Part shown: positions 10,376 through 22,114 of the stretch, piece after piece
How the letters are laid out: each line of letters starts with the position of its first letter
Position numbering within the stretch: position 1 is the first letter of the stretch
Assembly (NCBI GenBank): GCA_031213475.1
Contig: JARUPZ010000001.1
Coordinates: 21,234,933-21,298,932, forward strand
Source: Nereocystis luetkeana
Taxonomy: Eukaryota > Sar > Phaeophyceae > Laminariales > Laminariaceae
Direction: 5' to 3'
DNA: 64,000 bases
Program-made: the position numbers and the translations under genes
Notes under the pieces: generated by a model
Told to the model about the DNA's origin: nothing
The model's database searches: none
Seen by the model: the letters and a program-made list of their open reading frames with translations, nothing else

Positions 10376-13147
10376 TGTGTGTGTGTGTTCTTCACATTAA
10401 ACCGTTCTTTCTACCCGTCGACATCCAGCACAACCAGTGTCCGTGCCGATTCTTCAATCCTAGAAGAGATACAAGTTCTGTGGTCACAAAGCTACGCCAC
10501 AGAGATACTACGTTGCCACGTGTGCAGTGTGAACTGCAGTGGGCAATGCAAAGCCATGTCATCATACTAGATACGACAGGCACGACATACGCGATCTATG
10601 AAATAGTGAAACGAAAAGAAACAATCAAAGAGAAAACAAAAACAAGGTAGACAAATCGAAAAAGAAAAAGAAGAAAAATGAAAGCAAAATCTAAGAGAAA
10701 CAATCTGTCGTGCCCCCCCCCCCGCAGGCGAGGTGGCCAACACTTGAAAAAGAACGAGCTGGAAAAAAGAAGAAATAACAAAAAACACCACTGCTTGTGA
10801 ACAGAGTAAGACAAAGAACCAAGGAGAAAGTAACAAAGAAAAATAACAAAGGGGAAATAACAGGTAGACCAAAGCCCAAAGCACCTTCCAGGTGGCGGCA
10901 GCAGCTTGTGATACGAGTAGTATAGCCAGGTTCTCCCTGCTAATCCGCCTGGTACCTTGCTACCCAGACTGCCGTCTCCGCCCTGCGTTCGTCAACTATG
11001 CCCAGCCCCTTGGCGTCAGACAATACGAGCCGAGCAGAGCAGGTTCGTCTTCCAACCACGCCACACGGCTCCTTGAGTACGGCTTATCAATCAGAAAAGG
11101 AAGAGGAAGAGAAAAAATGAAATGAAAATCACGGAGAGTCAGCGCAAAAAAGAAAAAAAAACAAAACAAAAAGAGAAGACAAGGGAAGACCACGTTCGAG
11201 CCAGCTGCACCAGTTGGTAGCACTAGTAGTATGGTCATATTCTACTTCCTAGTCGACTTAATGCCTTGCTACCCTGTCTGCCATCTCCTTCCTACTTTCG
11301 TCTACCGCCGTTTCCCTTCTACCCCTCCTGTTCCCCCCCCTCTCCGCATTCCCTCGGTCGGGCTTTATGCCACTTCTCCTGTTGCCCCCTCCCCCCCCGT
11401 TCCTTTGGGCACCATCCACGGCGGATGCGCGGCGCTGTCTACTCATCTCAGCCTCAGCCTCGTGCCACCTCACCATTAACCGTTCGGCTGCTTCAAGGAT
11501 CCCCCGGTACCACTTCCCCACCTTTTTGGCTGCAGTGGACCACAACGCGGTCTCAACTCCAAACACCAAGGGGGCAACTTCCGTTGACCCTTCGGTGGCT
11601 CGGAACTCCCTAAGGTCTTCGAGTATGCATCTATGCCAAGTCTTACACTGTCCGCCTGGTCTCGGGTTCTCCCCACCAGCTATCGTCCCGAGCAACACCC
11701 GATTGGGTAATCGCTCTTTGCTTTGCCGTGCCACGCCCCCCGCAAAGAAGAGCCGCCGTTTACGAATGGTCGTTTCGATGCTCTCGCAACGTGTCATCTT
11801 GAGGGCCTTCGCGTACGAGAGGGTGGCATGGTCAATATGAAGTCGGCGCTGGAAGCCAATGACTCGCAACAGGACTTGGTGGTGAGCCGTTCGAAGCTTG
11901 GCAAAGTGTTCCGCTCTGAGGGTCCACGTCACACACCCGTACAGCAGGGTCTCAATCACCTCGGCCTTCAGCATTCGGACTTTAAGGCTAAGGGGGGCGG
12001 TCGTCCTGTCATACAACTCCGGGCCGAACCGTTTGAGGCATGCTCGCATGAGGCGGATCCGTCGGTCGATTTCGAGCGAGAGGTCAGCGTTTTCGTGGAT
12101 AACGCCGCCTAGGTATAAGAACTGGGTCGTCTGCTTATACCTCTGACCTGCCGCTTCGATGACGAGCGGTGGTGCGAGGGTTGTCCGGTCTGGTGTTTGT
12201 AGGACCATTGTCTCAGTCTTCTTTTCCGACACCGTGAGGCCTGCTGCTTCGAAGACAGTCACGATGACTGTCATCATTTTTGCGAGCCCTTCAGCCGACT
12301 TCGAGACAAGTCCTGCATCGTCGGCGTACAACATGCCCCATACAGACCGTCGCACCCACGCCAATGGCTCCTCCTTCCCTGTTCCAACTACTCCAGCTTC
12401 CCAGAGTTGGACCAAATCCCGTACAATGGCTTCGTCTTGGCTGAAGCGTACTAGTACGACGTGTAACGCAGCAGCGAAGAACACGTTGAACAGTAACGGT
12501 GATAGTACACAGCCTTGCCGCAGCCCCTGCGTGACATCAAACCATTCCGAGAGCTCGCCGTCATCAGTACGCACGCGAGCCCGCATGCCATCGTGGAAAT
12601 TACGGATAATTCTCAGCATCTTGGTTGGTACGCCAAAGCGTGTGAGTACCTTCCATAACAGCTCTCGGTCGACAGAGTCGTACGCTTTCTGCAGATCGAT
12701 GAAGCACACATATAAGGGGATTTTCCTCTGTCGTCCGAGCTCTTGCAGCCGGCGCACGACGAACAACATATCAATCGTTGATCGTGCGGGGCGGAAGCCG
12801 CACTGTTCCTCGGGGAGTAGTTCCTCGGTCTCGCAGTAGTTGCTGAGGCGGGACGCGACGATTTTCAACAACACTTTGCCTGCGTGGGCAACAAGCGAAG
12901 TCCCTCTATAGTTGTTGCAGTCAGTTCGATCCTTCTTTTTGTGAAGGACCTTGATGATCGCATCTTTCCATTGCTGAGGGACTTCTCCTGTTAACCAAAC
13001 ATTGACAAGGATGTTGTGAAAGCGCTGGGCGAATGCCGGGTGGTCGATTTTTAGGAGTTCGACCGGGAGACCATCTGGCCCGACAGCTTTCCAATTCGAC
13101 ATCCCCTTAAGTGCTTCGGTCATCTCGTCTATGGATGGTTCATCTTC
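10376..13147 (-). mobile_element. LINE copy R3, longest copy in the window
   Basis: Minus-strand LINE from about 13147 to an (AC)n tail at 10376-10390. It keeps the RT domain and C-terminal region but lacks the endonuclease domain expected upstream. The 5' break abuts the 3' tail of another copy (R4), giving a head-to-tail series R4-R3-R2. RTE-like affiliation is inferred from the RT C-terminal region ('LLYGCVTW', '[14 protein letters not shown]') and the microsatellite tail. Confidence 0.9.
11258..13123 (-). pseudogene. LINE reverse transcriptase, 621 codons, N-terminally truncated
   Basis: It copies LINE RNA into DNA at a nicked target site. RT motifs in order: '[15 protein letters not shown]' (residues 11-25), 'CNNYRGTSL' (69-77), '[12 protein letters not shown]' (141-152, catalytic Asp), '[13 protein letters not shown]' (201-213) and 'MLYADDAGL' (264-272, catalytic YADD). 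A thumb and the LINE C-terminal region '[12 protein letters not shown]' to '[13 protein letters not shown]' follow, then a Gly/Arg-rich end. The frame is open throughout. The first Met is only the first one in the frame; no endonuclease, start context or promoter precedes it, because the copy is cut at about 13147. Intact catalytic residues suggest recent activity, but this copy cannot move on its own. Confidence 0.95.
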
Positions 13148-13476
13148 AAGCGTGTGTTCTTCACATTAAACCGTTCTTTCTACCCGTCAACATCCACCAC
13201 AACCAGTGTCCATGCCGATTCTTCAATCCTAGAAGAGATACGACTTATGTGGTCACAAAGCTACGCCACAGAGATACTACGTTGCCACGTGTGCAGTGTG
13301 CACTGCAGTGGGCAATGCAAAGCCATGTCATCATACTAGATACGACAGGCACGACATACGCAATCTATGAAATAGTGAAACGAAAGAAACAATCAAAGAG
13401 AAAACAAAAACAAGGTAGACAAATCGAAAAAGAAAAAGAACAAAAAAAAATGAAACCAAAATCTAAGAGAAACGAG
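13148..13476 (-). mobile_element. LINE copy R4, 3' tail only
   Basis: It matches the 3' UTR end of R2 and R3, from 'gtgtgttcttcacattaaac' to 'aaaatctaagagaaac' on plus, with a few substitutions. It contains no coding sequence. Its tail joins the 5' break of R3 directly. Confidence 0.88.
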
Positions 13477-13513
13477 TCTCGATCACTATGATGATATTCG
13501 TACATGGTCTTGG

Positions 13514-13889
13514 TGTGGGATTTGCTCGTACCAAAGTCTCATTTTCTGATTGTACTGAATTGTGTGATTCTTGTAAATGTAATATATCTACGGAGATTGC
13601 GGCGGGATTAGTGTTTCCCCGAGGAGTTGCATAAAATTGTGTTTGACCTGCTTTCAGGGGTCTTATAGAGTCTAGGGGAACGTGGCCCCCTTGCTCTCAG
13701 TCCATCAGTACACTATTAATAGTCCACGAGTACGATAAAGGATAAGATATATATTTCTCTTCTCTCCTTCCACCGCCTTATGGCGCGAATGCTCCCGTTC
13801 GACCGCTCTCCGTGAGCAAGGCTCTCCGCCCCAGGGCAAGCCTCACCCGCGCATCACCCAAGCGCACCCGGTGCTCGAATTGATCCCTT
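13514..13889 (+). repeat. Copia LTR 1 (5')
   Basis: It starts with TG at 'tgtgggatttgctcgtacc' and matches the LTR at 17282. The 3' end is placed near 'ttgatccctt', where all copies stop agreeing; the exact end and the primer binding site are not certain. TATA-like 'gataagatatatatttctc' at about 13740-13758 could be the promoter. Confidence 0.8.
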
Positions 13890-13933
13890 TCGCTATATGG
13901 TCACGGTCGCTCGGGCACGGGGTGTAGCGCACC

Positions 13934-14084
13934 ATGGTGGGTTTTGTGGTTTTAGGGGAGGAGCTTCCTTGGATGACAAGGATCCTCGATCAGGAGAGGC
14001 GACACCGCGAGGGAGCGGACATCGGGTTGGGGATATGGACTCCTGAAGAATGGAAGGAGCTACAGGAAACAGCAGCAGCCCCAT

Positions 14085-14126
<42 letters not shown>

Positions 14127-14986
14127 CAGCGGCGGCAGCGGCAGCAGCAGCAAAGCAGCAGAAGCAGGAGCAGGAGCAGGAGGAGCGTCACGGTAGGCCG
14201 GGCGCAGGATGCCGCATGGATTTATCATCTTTCCACTTGCTTACCGTCAAGGAGCAACAAGAAGCCATTGAAAAACATGTTGACCAGCAGCTGAGAGCTA
14301 GGAGGGGTTACGCAACCGCCGCGAATGCACGAGAGGAGGCAAGGAAAAAGACAGAGAACACGCACCAAGCCCAGGACAATGGTTCGAGGAGCTGCGACAA
14401 CTCGTCACCCGCCGACCCAGTGCTATCGAGAGCAAAAAGTGCGGCCCAACAGCAACAGCAGCAGCAACAACAAGTACGGGCTTCTACGTACGTCAAGAAA
14501 GGCGACGAGGAGGAGTTGATGGATATTACTGAGGAGGAGGAGTCGGATGAGGAGGAACAGCACGGTTTGGAGCGTGAAGTGGTACCGGTGGATGGCATGG
14601 GAATGGTGAGGGAGACGGAACTGGAGGAGGAGTCGGATGAGGAGGAGCAGCATGGTTTGGAGCGTGAAGTGGTACCGGTGGATGGCATGGGAATGGTGAG
14701 GGAGACGGAACTGGAGGAGTCGGATGAGGAGGAGCAACACGGTTTGGAACGTGAGGGGGTCCCAATGGATGGCATGGGTCTGGTGGGGGAGATTGGTATG
14801 ATGGAAGGAGCTGTCGGGTGTTCGGAGAACATTGACGAGGACGACGGTGCGCCGAATGGAAGCGCTTGGGAGCGAGTTGGGATCGGTACGGGTTGGTCAT
14901 GCAGCGGCACCTTCGTGGGGTGGGGGTTTGAGGTGGCCGGTCGGCGTCCGACTCGGCTACGGCGGGCGCGCGTGCGAGAAAAGTGA
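13934..14986 (+). CDS. Copia composite ORF1, poly-Ala and acidic-repeat protein (copy 1)
   Basis: A 350-residue frame begins 44 bases after the LTR. It has an N-terminal 'MTRILDQERRHREGAD' region, a poly-Ala tract (about residues 50-73, from a GCA repeat), a Gln/Glu stretch, a helical 'LLTVKEQQEAIEKHVDQQLR', a poly-Gln tract, then three tandem acidic units 'ESDEEEQHGLEREVVPVDG' of 30, 29 and about 29 residues. It ends in 'RRPTRLRRARVREK'. I do not recognise a family. The position suggests a gag remnant fused to the acidic spacer that lies between integrase and RT in copia elements (inference). No zinc knuckle is present. An identical copy follows at 17702, and shorter ones lie at 53623 and 56020 on minus. 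Confidence 0.65.
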
Positions 14987-15889
14987 AGGACCATCATCTT
15001 CGAGCAATTGCTCATCAGGCACGTTCTTGCTGTCTGTGTTTGGTTTGTTTTTAGAAACGTGATACTCGTACGAGTACGAGTAGTCTAGTCTTCGCTGTGG
15101 ATTTGATCTTGTATTTTTTTCTTTGTTTTGCAGCGTTTCGAGACTTGTCATAATTTGGTGATGGCCATTTGATGCGTGGCGTGTGTGACTGCAACTTTTG
15201 GAACTTTGAGCTTTCATTTACGAATATACGTATCAAGTTCCGGACATATGTACGATTCACGTAGTATACGATACACGTAACGTGTTGGATCACAAAAACG
15301 CAGTTCGTATACGAGTAAAAACTACTGAGACGAGCGCGGCTGGAGGATAGAAAACTTGACTGGTATATATAATGTTTGCGATGGGCACAAACTAGGGAGG
15401 GTAGTATGAGAGTTCAGTTTGAGCACATCGGAAATTCACACGGAATACCGGGTATCTTGATTGATAGTTTGCATGACCCTGGTTGCTCCCCCCACAGACA
15501 ATATTTGAGGTGTACACAGGCCATGCGGGTGATATTCTCTTCCAACTATATATCACCAAGCTATTAATGTTTCGTCCGATAGGATGAAGAGTCACCAGAT
15601 TCCCTCATTCGAGTACCTTTGCTTTTCCCCCCTTTCGCTGTCGATGATTTGCCGAATCTCTGCTTGGAGACTGCACTGCGTTGATTGCATCAGGTGGACG
15701 GTTGACGAGAGGACCAAATCACGACCGGGCATGGTGAACGGAGAAAATGAGGTGGATGCTCGACGGTCGTGATGTGTGGTTGTAGTGGTACTATTATATT
15801 GGGTAACGGTTGGTATTGATAGTGTTTTTGTTGTGTCTTTTTTATTATTTTGCTCGGTACTGCTATGTAAAAAGCGCAGGTAGTGGTTC
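14987..15889 (+). other. Non-coding part of copia internal region, copy 1
   Basis: About 0.9 kb between ORF1 and the RT remnant, without a convincing frame. It includes a palindromic 'actcgtacgagtacgagta' near 15064-15082. The same sequence recurs at 18758-19660 and inverted at 52750-53622. Confidence 0.6.
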
Positions 15890-17023
15890 GTTTTTGCTTG
15901 ACATTGTGTGTAGCTTCTTCCAGTCAGATCTTGCCGACACAAGTTCTACTGCCATTTTGACTGTTGAGCAGGCTTTCGTGCAGTCTGATCTTGAGGAAAA
16001 TGTTTTCATGCGTCTGATGCATGCGTATTTCGTTTGATGGATGAGGGGAGAGTAGTGATGACTATAGTGGTGCATGTGGATGATATTTTTGCGGTAGGGG
16101 AGAAGGCAAGGTGTGACCAGTTTGGCAAGGAATTGGACAAGATGGTTCCAGTTAAGAACCTGGGAGAGTTGCGTTGGTATTCGGGGTGTTTCTACGAGAG
16201 GGATTGGGAAAAGGGGGTGCTGAAGATTTCCCAGCAGACATTCGCTGAACAATTGGCGGATGAATACGGGATAGAGTTTGGTAAGAGTGTTCCGCTCCCT
16301 GTTGGCACAAAACTTGCGGACTTTGACCAGGATGAAGCGCCAGGGAGCTGGCCGTTTCGCGAGTTGGTTGGCTCACTGATGTGGCTTTCAACTCAGACTC
16401 GGCCAGACATCTCCAACGCAGTAAGAGCAGTGGCTAGGTACTGCGCTGCTCCCAAGTTAGTGCACTGGAGGGCAGCACTTGGTATTTTAGGGTATGTGAG
16501 GAGGACTAGTTCTTTCGGAGTCACTTTTCAGAGAGGTACGGACGGGGGGCTGAGCTTGCAGGTGTTTGCTGACGCAGACTATGCAAGCAAGGCGGCTGAC
16601 AGAAGGTCAGTTTCAGGAGGATTGGTGATGTGTGGGGGTGCATACGTGTCTTGGTTTTCTAGGACTCAGAAATGCGTCACACTTTCCACGACGGAGGCAG
16701 AGTACGTGGCACTTGCAGACGTCATTAAGGAAGTGTTGTTCTTGAGGCAGGTTTGGCGCTTCATGTTGCCTGATGTAGGCATGCCGTGCATACCGGTGTT
16801 CGAGGATAATCAGGGTGCGGTGCAGCTTGCACAGAACCCTATCACCAACTCAAACTCCAAGCACATCGACGTGCGACACCACTTCCTCAGGGAACTGGTT
16901 GGGAGGAAAGAGATATCGATCATCCACGTACCGTCCCCTTTTCAGCATGCGGATTTTCTAACCAAGGCCATCTCGCGAGAATCGTTCGAGTTCCACCGTA
17001 GCCTTGCGATGAATATGTGGTGA
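15890..17023 (+). pseudogene. Copia RT (deleted) and intact-looking RNase H
   Basis: The first part reads 'TAILTVEQAFVQSDLEENVF', the copia RT region holding 'vkTAFlngdLee'. About 139 bp is then missing compared with the inverted copy at 52.6 kb: the 'SLYGLKQASRQWHAH' box is lost and the frame shifts. From 16034 an open frame of 329 codons continues: 'VVHVDDIFAVG' (catalytic box, HVDD for YVDD), 'GELRWYSGCFYERDWEKGVL', 'GSLMWLSTQTRPDISNAV', and copia RNase H 'VFADADYASKAADRRSVSGG', 'STTEAEYVAL', 'SKHIDVRHHFLREL' and 'HADFLTKAI'. The RNase H looks intact, but the RT cannot work. Confidence 0.9.
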
Positions 17024-17269
17024 CTCTATTGGTGTGGTATTGATTCCATCGGGTACTGGTGATCGTTAGCCATGGCCAGTACCTTAGTAAAATTCGTGTT
17101 AATCCCAACGGGTGTCGATGATCGTTAGCCATGATTGACACTTTAGTGACCTTCCTTCGGACTGTGTTATTTTATTTTGAGATTTCAGGGTGTTATCATT
17201 AAAGGCGTTGGATGCATAGGTTTTATTTTTGATATTTTGACCGGACGAGAGTTATCAGGACTGTGAAAC
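17024..17269 (+). other. 3' untranslated part with a duplicated motif
   Basis: Directly after the RNase H stop, 'gatcgttagccatgg' and 'gatcgttagccatga' recur about 56 bp apart (17062 and 17118) within a degenerate tandem pair. Function unknown. It is also present inverted at 55.1-55.2 kb. Confidence 0.6.
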
Positions 17270-17281
17270 GAGCAGGGGGAA
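17270..17281 (+). promoter_or_regulatory. Polypurine tract
   Basis: 'gagcagggggaa' lies immediately before the 5'-TG of the LTR at 17282, as expected for the plus-strand primer in LTR elements. The same junction is seen inverted at 54987-54998. Confidence 0.8.
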
Positions 17282-17658
17282 TGTGGGATTTGCTCGTACC
17301 AAAGTCTGATTTTCTGATTGTACTGAATTGTGTGATTCTTGTAAATGTAATATATCTACGGAGATTGCGGCGGGATTAGTGTTTCCCCGAGGAGTTGCAT
17401 AAAATTGTGTTTGACCTGCTTTCAGGGGTCTTATAGAGTCTAGGGGAACGTGGCCCCCTTGCTCTCAGTCCATCAGTACACTATTAATAGTCCACGAGTA
17501 CGATAAAGGATAAGATATATATTTCTCTTCTCTCCTTCCACCGCCTTATGGCGCGAATGCTCCCGTTCGACCGCTCTCCGTGAGCAAGGCTCTCCGCCCC
17601 AGGGCAAGCCTCACCCGCGCATCACCCAAGCGCACCCGGTGCTCGAATTGATCCCTTT
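17282..17658 (+). repeat. Copia LTR 2 (central, shared)
   Basis: Same type as LTR 1. It serves as the 3' LTR of unit 1 and the 5' LTR of unit 2, the layout produced by LTR-LTR recombination between neighbouring copies. Confidence 0.85.
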
Positions 17659-17701
17659 CGCTATATGGTCACGGTCGCTCGGGCACGGGGTGTAGCGCAC
17701 C

Positions 17702-17852
17702 ATGGTGGGTTTTGTGGTTTTAGGGGAGGAGCTTCCTTGGATGACAAGGATCCTCGATCAGGAGAGGCGACACCGCGAGGGAGCGGACATCGGGTTGGGG
17801 ATATGGACTCCTGAAGAATGGAAGGAGCTACAGGAAACAGCAGCAGCCCCAT

Positions 17853-17897
<45 letters not shown>

Positions 17898-18757
17898 CAG
17901 CGGCGGCAGCGGCAGCAGCAGCAAAGCAGCAGAAGCAGGAGCAGGAGCAGGAGGAGCGTCACGGTAGGCCGGGCGCAGGATGCCGCATGGATTTATCATC
18001 TTTCCACTTGCTTACCGTCAAGGAGCAACAAGAAGCCATTGAAAAACATGTTGACCAGCAGCTGAGAGCTAGGAGGGGTTACGCAACCGCCGCGAATGCA
18101 CGAGAGGAGGCAAGGAAAAAGACAGAGAACACGCACCAAGCCCAGGACAATGGTTCGAGGAGCTGCGACAACTCGTCACCCGCCGACCCAGTGCTATCGA
18201 GAGCAAAAAGTGCGGCCCAACAGCAACAGCAGCAGCAACAACAAGTACGGGCTTCTACGTACGTCAAGAAAGGCGACGAGGAGGAGTTGATGGATATTAC
18301 TGAGGAGGAGGAGTCGGATGAGGAGGAACAGCACGGTTTGGAGCGTGAAGTGGTACCGGTGGATGGCATGGGAATGGTGAGGGAGACGGAACTGGAGGAG
18401 GAGTCGGATGAGGAGGAGCAGCATGGTTTGGAGCGTGAAGTGGTACCGGTGGATGGCATGGGAATGGTGAGGGAGACGGAACTGGAGGAGTCGGATGAGG
18501 AGGAGCAACACGGTTTGGAACGTGAGGGGGTCCCAATGGATGGCATGGGTCTGGTGGGGGAGATTGGTATGATGGAAGGAGCTGTCGGGTGTTCGGAGAA
18601 CATTGACGAGGACGACGGTGCGCCGAATGGAAGCGCTTGGGAGCGAGTTGGGATCGGTACGGGTTGGTCATGCAGCGGCACCTTCGTGGGGTGGGGGTTT
18701 GAGGTGGCCGGTCGGCGTCCGACTCGGCTACGGCGGGCGCGCGTGCGAGAAAAGTGA
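17702..18757 (+). CDS. Copia composite ORF1 (copy 2)
   Basis: Same 350-odd-residue frame as at 13934, with one extra Ala codon (351 residues). The otherwise unchanged sequence shows that the duplication is young. The acidic triple repeat is identical. No known domain. Confidence 0.65.
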
Positions 18758-19660
18758 AGGACCATCATCTTCGAGCAATTGCTCATCAGGCACGTTCTTG
18801 CTGTCTGTGTTTGGTTTGTTTTTAGAAACGTGATACTCGTACGAGTACGAGTAGTCTAGTCTTCGCTGTGGATTTGATCTTGTATTTTTTTCTTTGTTTT
18901 GCAGCGTTTCGAGACTTGTCATAATTTGGTGATGGCCATTTGATGCGTGGCGTGTGTGACTGCAACTTTTGGAACTTTGAGCTTTCATTTACGAATATAC
19001 GTATCAAGTTCCGGACATATGTACGATTCACGTAGTATACGATACACGTAACGTGTTGGATCACAAAAACGCAGTTCGTATACGAGTAAAAACTACTGAG
19101 ACGAGCGCGGCTGGAGGATAGAAAACTTGACTGGTATATATAATGTTTGCGATGGGCACAAACTAGGGAGGGTAGTATGAGAGTTCAGTTTGAGCACATC
19201 GGAAATTCACACGGAATACCGGGTATCTTGATTGATAGTTTGCATGACCCTGGTTGCTCCCCCCACAGACAATATTTGAGGTGTACACAGGCCATGCGGG
19301 TGATATTCTCTTCCAACTATATATCACCAAGCTATTAATGTTTCGTCCGATAGGATGAAGAGTCACCAGATTCCCTCATTCGAGTACCTTTGCTTTTCCC
19401 CCCTTTCGCTGTCGATGATTTGCCGAATCTCTGCTTGGAGACTGCACTGCGTTGATTGCATCAGGTGGACGGTTGACGAGAGGACCAAATCACGACCGGG
19501 CATGGTGAACGGAGAAAATGAGGTGGATGCTCGACGGTCGTGATGTGTGGTTGTAGTGGTACTATTATATTGGGTAACGGTTGGTATTGATAGTGTTTTT
19601 GTTGTGTCTTTTTTATTATTTTGCTCGGTACTGCTATGTAAAAAGCGCAGGTAGTGGTTC
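18758..19660 (+). other. Non-coding part of copia internal region, copy 2
   Basis: Identical by eye to 14987-15889; no gene. Confidence 0.6.
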
Positions 19661-20047
19661 GTTTTTGCTTGACATTGTGTGTAGCTTCTTCCAGTCAGAT
19701 CTTGCCGACACAAGTTCTACTGCCATTTTGACTGTTGAGCAGGCTTTCGTGCAGTCTGATCTTGAGGAAAATGTTTTCATGCGTCTGATGCATGCGTATT
19801 TCGTTTGATGGATGAGGGGAGAGTAGTGATGACTATAGTGGTGCATGTGGATGATATTTTTGCGGTAGGGGAGAAGGCAAGGTGTGACCAGTTTGGCAAG
19901 GAATTGGACAAGATGGTTCCAGTTAAGAACCTGGGAGAGTTGCGTTGGTATTCGGGGTGTTTCTACGAGAAGATTGGTACATGTGCTGGTATAGTTTTTG
20001 GGCATGCCCTATTGCATGAGTCGAATCTCACCGTACAACTCTGGTGA
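19661..20047 (+). pseudogene. Copia RT remnant fused to unrelated tail
   Basis: Same RT remnant as at 15890, with the same ~139-bp deletion, then 'VVHVDDIFAVG' and 'GELRWYSGCFYE'. At 19971 the sequence leaves the copia pol and becomes 'KIGTCAGIVFGHALLHE' and a stop shortly after. Thumb and RNase H are absent. Confidence 0.85.
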
Positions 20048-20690
20048 GCTCTATACCCATACCCGGCTTGCAGGACCGCAGTGTGTTGGTCAATGAGATG
20101 TTTGACGCTTTTCTTGAATGTTATTAAATGTGTGCCCACAGAAGAGAGGCTATAGGCTTTGAGTGGTACATGGTTATTGAATGACAAGCTGGTATGATAG
20201 TTGAGGGAATAATATTGATTTGGTATTCGACTGATATGGATGAATTTCAGAGTCTTTCATTTTTGAGATTATATTGAGATTGGTACTGAAATCTGGAAGG
20301 CCAATCTACTATTTTTCCTATTTCATGCAGTTGAACCTACCATAGGGAAGGCTGTATGTTGATTACCGGAAAGAGGTTGGAGTAAGGCCAATATTTTGTT
20401 TCACCTTGATTGAATTGGTTTGAGTCTGGGTTTTGGAGGTTTTGGTGTTTTGACAGCAGGGAGGCAGCTGTTTGGTTCTATAGTGGGTTTTGGAATTTCT
20501 GTTTTTGGGGTGAATACACTGCTACTTGTAGTGTCACGACAAGAGGATTTTAATGTGTTGGATGAGTGTGGACCTGGTACGGAATAGGCACAATTATCCT
20601 GACAGTGTGCTACGTCTAGGAAGGCTGTCGGACATGGTCGTATGATGTAGCCGTACACATGTCTGATACGTGTCATTGTCGTATTAGTTC
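19971..20690 (+). other. Unrelated 0.7-kb segment X before the variant LTR
   Basis: AT-rich DNA without a clear gene. It joins truncated RT to the variant LTR and occurs again, inverted, at about 51550-52270 with a few changes. It may be the 3' end of another copia subfamily. Confidence 0.6.
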
Positions 20691-21018
20691 AAGTGTCTTG
20701 AGTAACTGTTGTGTCACTGCAATCCATTTACGGAGATTGTGATGATAACTATGTTTCCCCGAGGGGTTGCATAAAATTGTGTTTGACCTGCTTTCAGGGG
20801 TCTTATAGAGTCTAGGGGAACGTGGCCCCCTTGCTCTCAGTCCACCAGTACACTATTAATAGTACGCTAAAATAATTGATATTTATCTTCTCTCCTTCCA
20901 CCGCCTTATGGCGCGAATGCTCCCGATCGACCGCTCTCCGTGAGCAAGGCTCTCCGCCCCAGGGCAAGCCTCACCCGCGCATCCCCCAAGCGCACCCGGT
21001 GCTCGAATTGATCCCTTA
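20690..21018 (+). repeat. Variant copia LTR (LTR 4)
   Basis: From 'gcataaaattgtgtttgacc' to 'gaattgatccctta' it matches LTR 1, but its first ~70 bases and its TATA-proximal part ('acgctaaaataattgatatt') differ. The left limit is approximate. Confidence 0.7.
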
Positions 21019-21791
21019 CTTGGCCCCTCTTCTGCAATTAATTGTTCTTGATTCATGAAAAACGCAGTATACCCACACCTGTAAGACTGCAGGGAGGGGT
21101 GGTCCAACAGCGCAGGAAGAGGTGATGTTCGTGTTTCCTGTAGGCAGGCTAGCGAGTGGCGCATTTGATCTTACAGCTATTAATAGTTTTTTGTTTCTTA
21201 GGTTGGACGAAATATACGAGGGTAACAACAAAGTGATCAACACAGAGACGAGCATCCTATATGCATATATATATATATGTATGTCTGTACTACTCAGAGG
21301 CTTTGGAAAGTAGAAGCGAACTATTATTAGTAATATTTTTCGTCTTGAAGTTGATACGAACTAGCTTCTAGACTACTACTACGTAAAGTAGTGGTGATGC
21401 ACACTCTTTATCAGCCTATTATTAGGGGGGACCATAATTTATGGTAAAACACACAAAATGTTGTGAGAAAAAAAAAGGGAAATATACAGGTTTTTGTATT
21501 CACTGCAGGTCCTATTTTACATGGCCTCCCGTAATATTATTATACTACAAGAAAGAGTGGGAATGACGGAAGTGACAGATCTATCTACCGTGATTGCCAT
21601 TCCTATTATTGGTGACACAGCAGCGGCGGTGGTCTACGGCGGGGTTTCTTGACATATATTATTGCGCTTATACGCACGACGGTTACAAAGTATCCAACAC
21701 TGTACTCGCGTTCTATATATATATAACTAATAATACCAGGCAACCGTCAGCCTCTCGTATGCATTCAAATTTCAAGTAGTTTGTTCCCAGC
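21019..21791. other. Gene-free sequence between composite and SINE
   Basis: Low-complexity AT-rich DNA, with a TA tract near 21270. The string 'tttcgtcttgaagttgat' at about 21337 recurs right of the SINE near 22189, so the flanks share an older repeat. Confidence 0.5.
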
Positions 21792-22114
21792 CGGTCGCCC
21801 CGGTGGTTCAAGTGGTTAACCTCGAATTCTACTTGTTTGAGTCCTGGGTTCGAGCCCTAGGAGGGTCGGACTTTGACTTTATTTGCAAAAATAAAAAAAA
21901 GGGATTCAATTGTTGAGAGCGCCTTGCAGCGTGGGTAGGCACAATTCGATGCGAGTCGACGAGGGAAGAAAAGGCTGAAATCTTCTCGCGATAAAAATGA
22001 AGGCACGTACCGTAGCGGGAAGGGGGGAGAAGAGCCTGCTATGTGACCCCGGATCTGAGTTACGAGTTGGAAGGAGAGAGAGAAGAAGATGTGCGAAGAT
22101 AATGAATGGGAGGG

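Larger units (their letters stand above)
13514..21018 (+). mobile_element. Ty1/copia composite, LTR-internal-LTR-internal-variant LTR
   Basis: Two internal regions share a central LTR. Bases 13514-16198 and 17282-19970 are almost identical over 2.69 kb; I see one substitution near the start and one extra GCA unit. Unit 1 continues into RNase H and a polypurine tract, while unit 2 switches at 19971 to a 0.7-kb unrelated tail ending in a variant LTR. Gag, protease and integrase are missing, so both units are deletion derivatives needing help in trans. An inverted version of the whole composite lies at 51237-56572. The 37 bases left of it hold nothing recognisable. Confidence 0.9.

Noticed and set aside
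14308..15015. A 235-codon minus-strand frame with poly-Cys and Ser-rich repeats, also seen at 18079 and 53594
   Set aside because: Shadow of ORF1: the Cys run is the complement of a CAG tract and the repeats are the complement of the acidic units.
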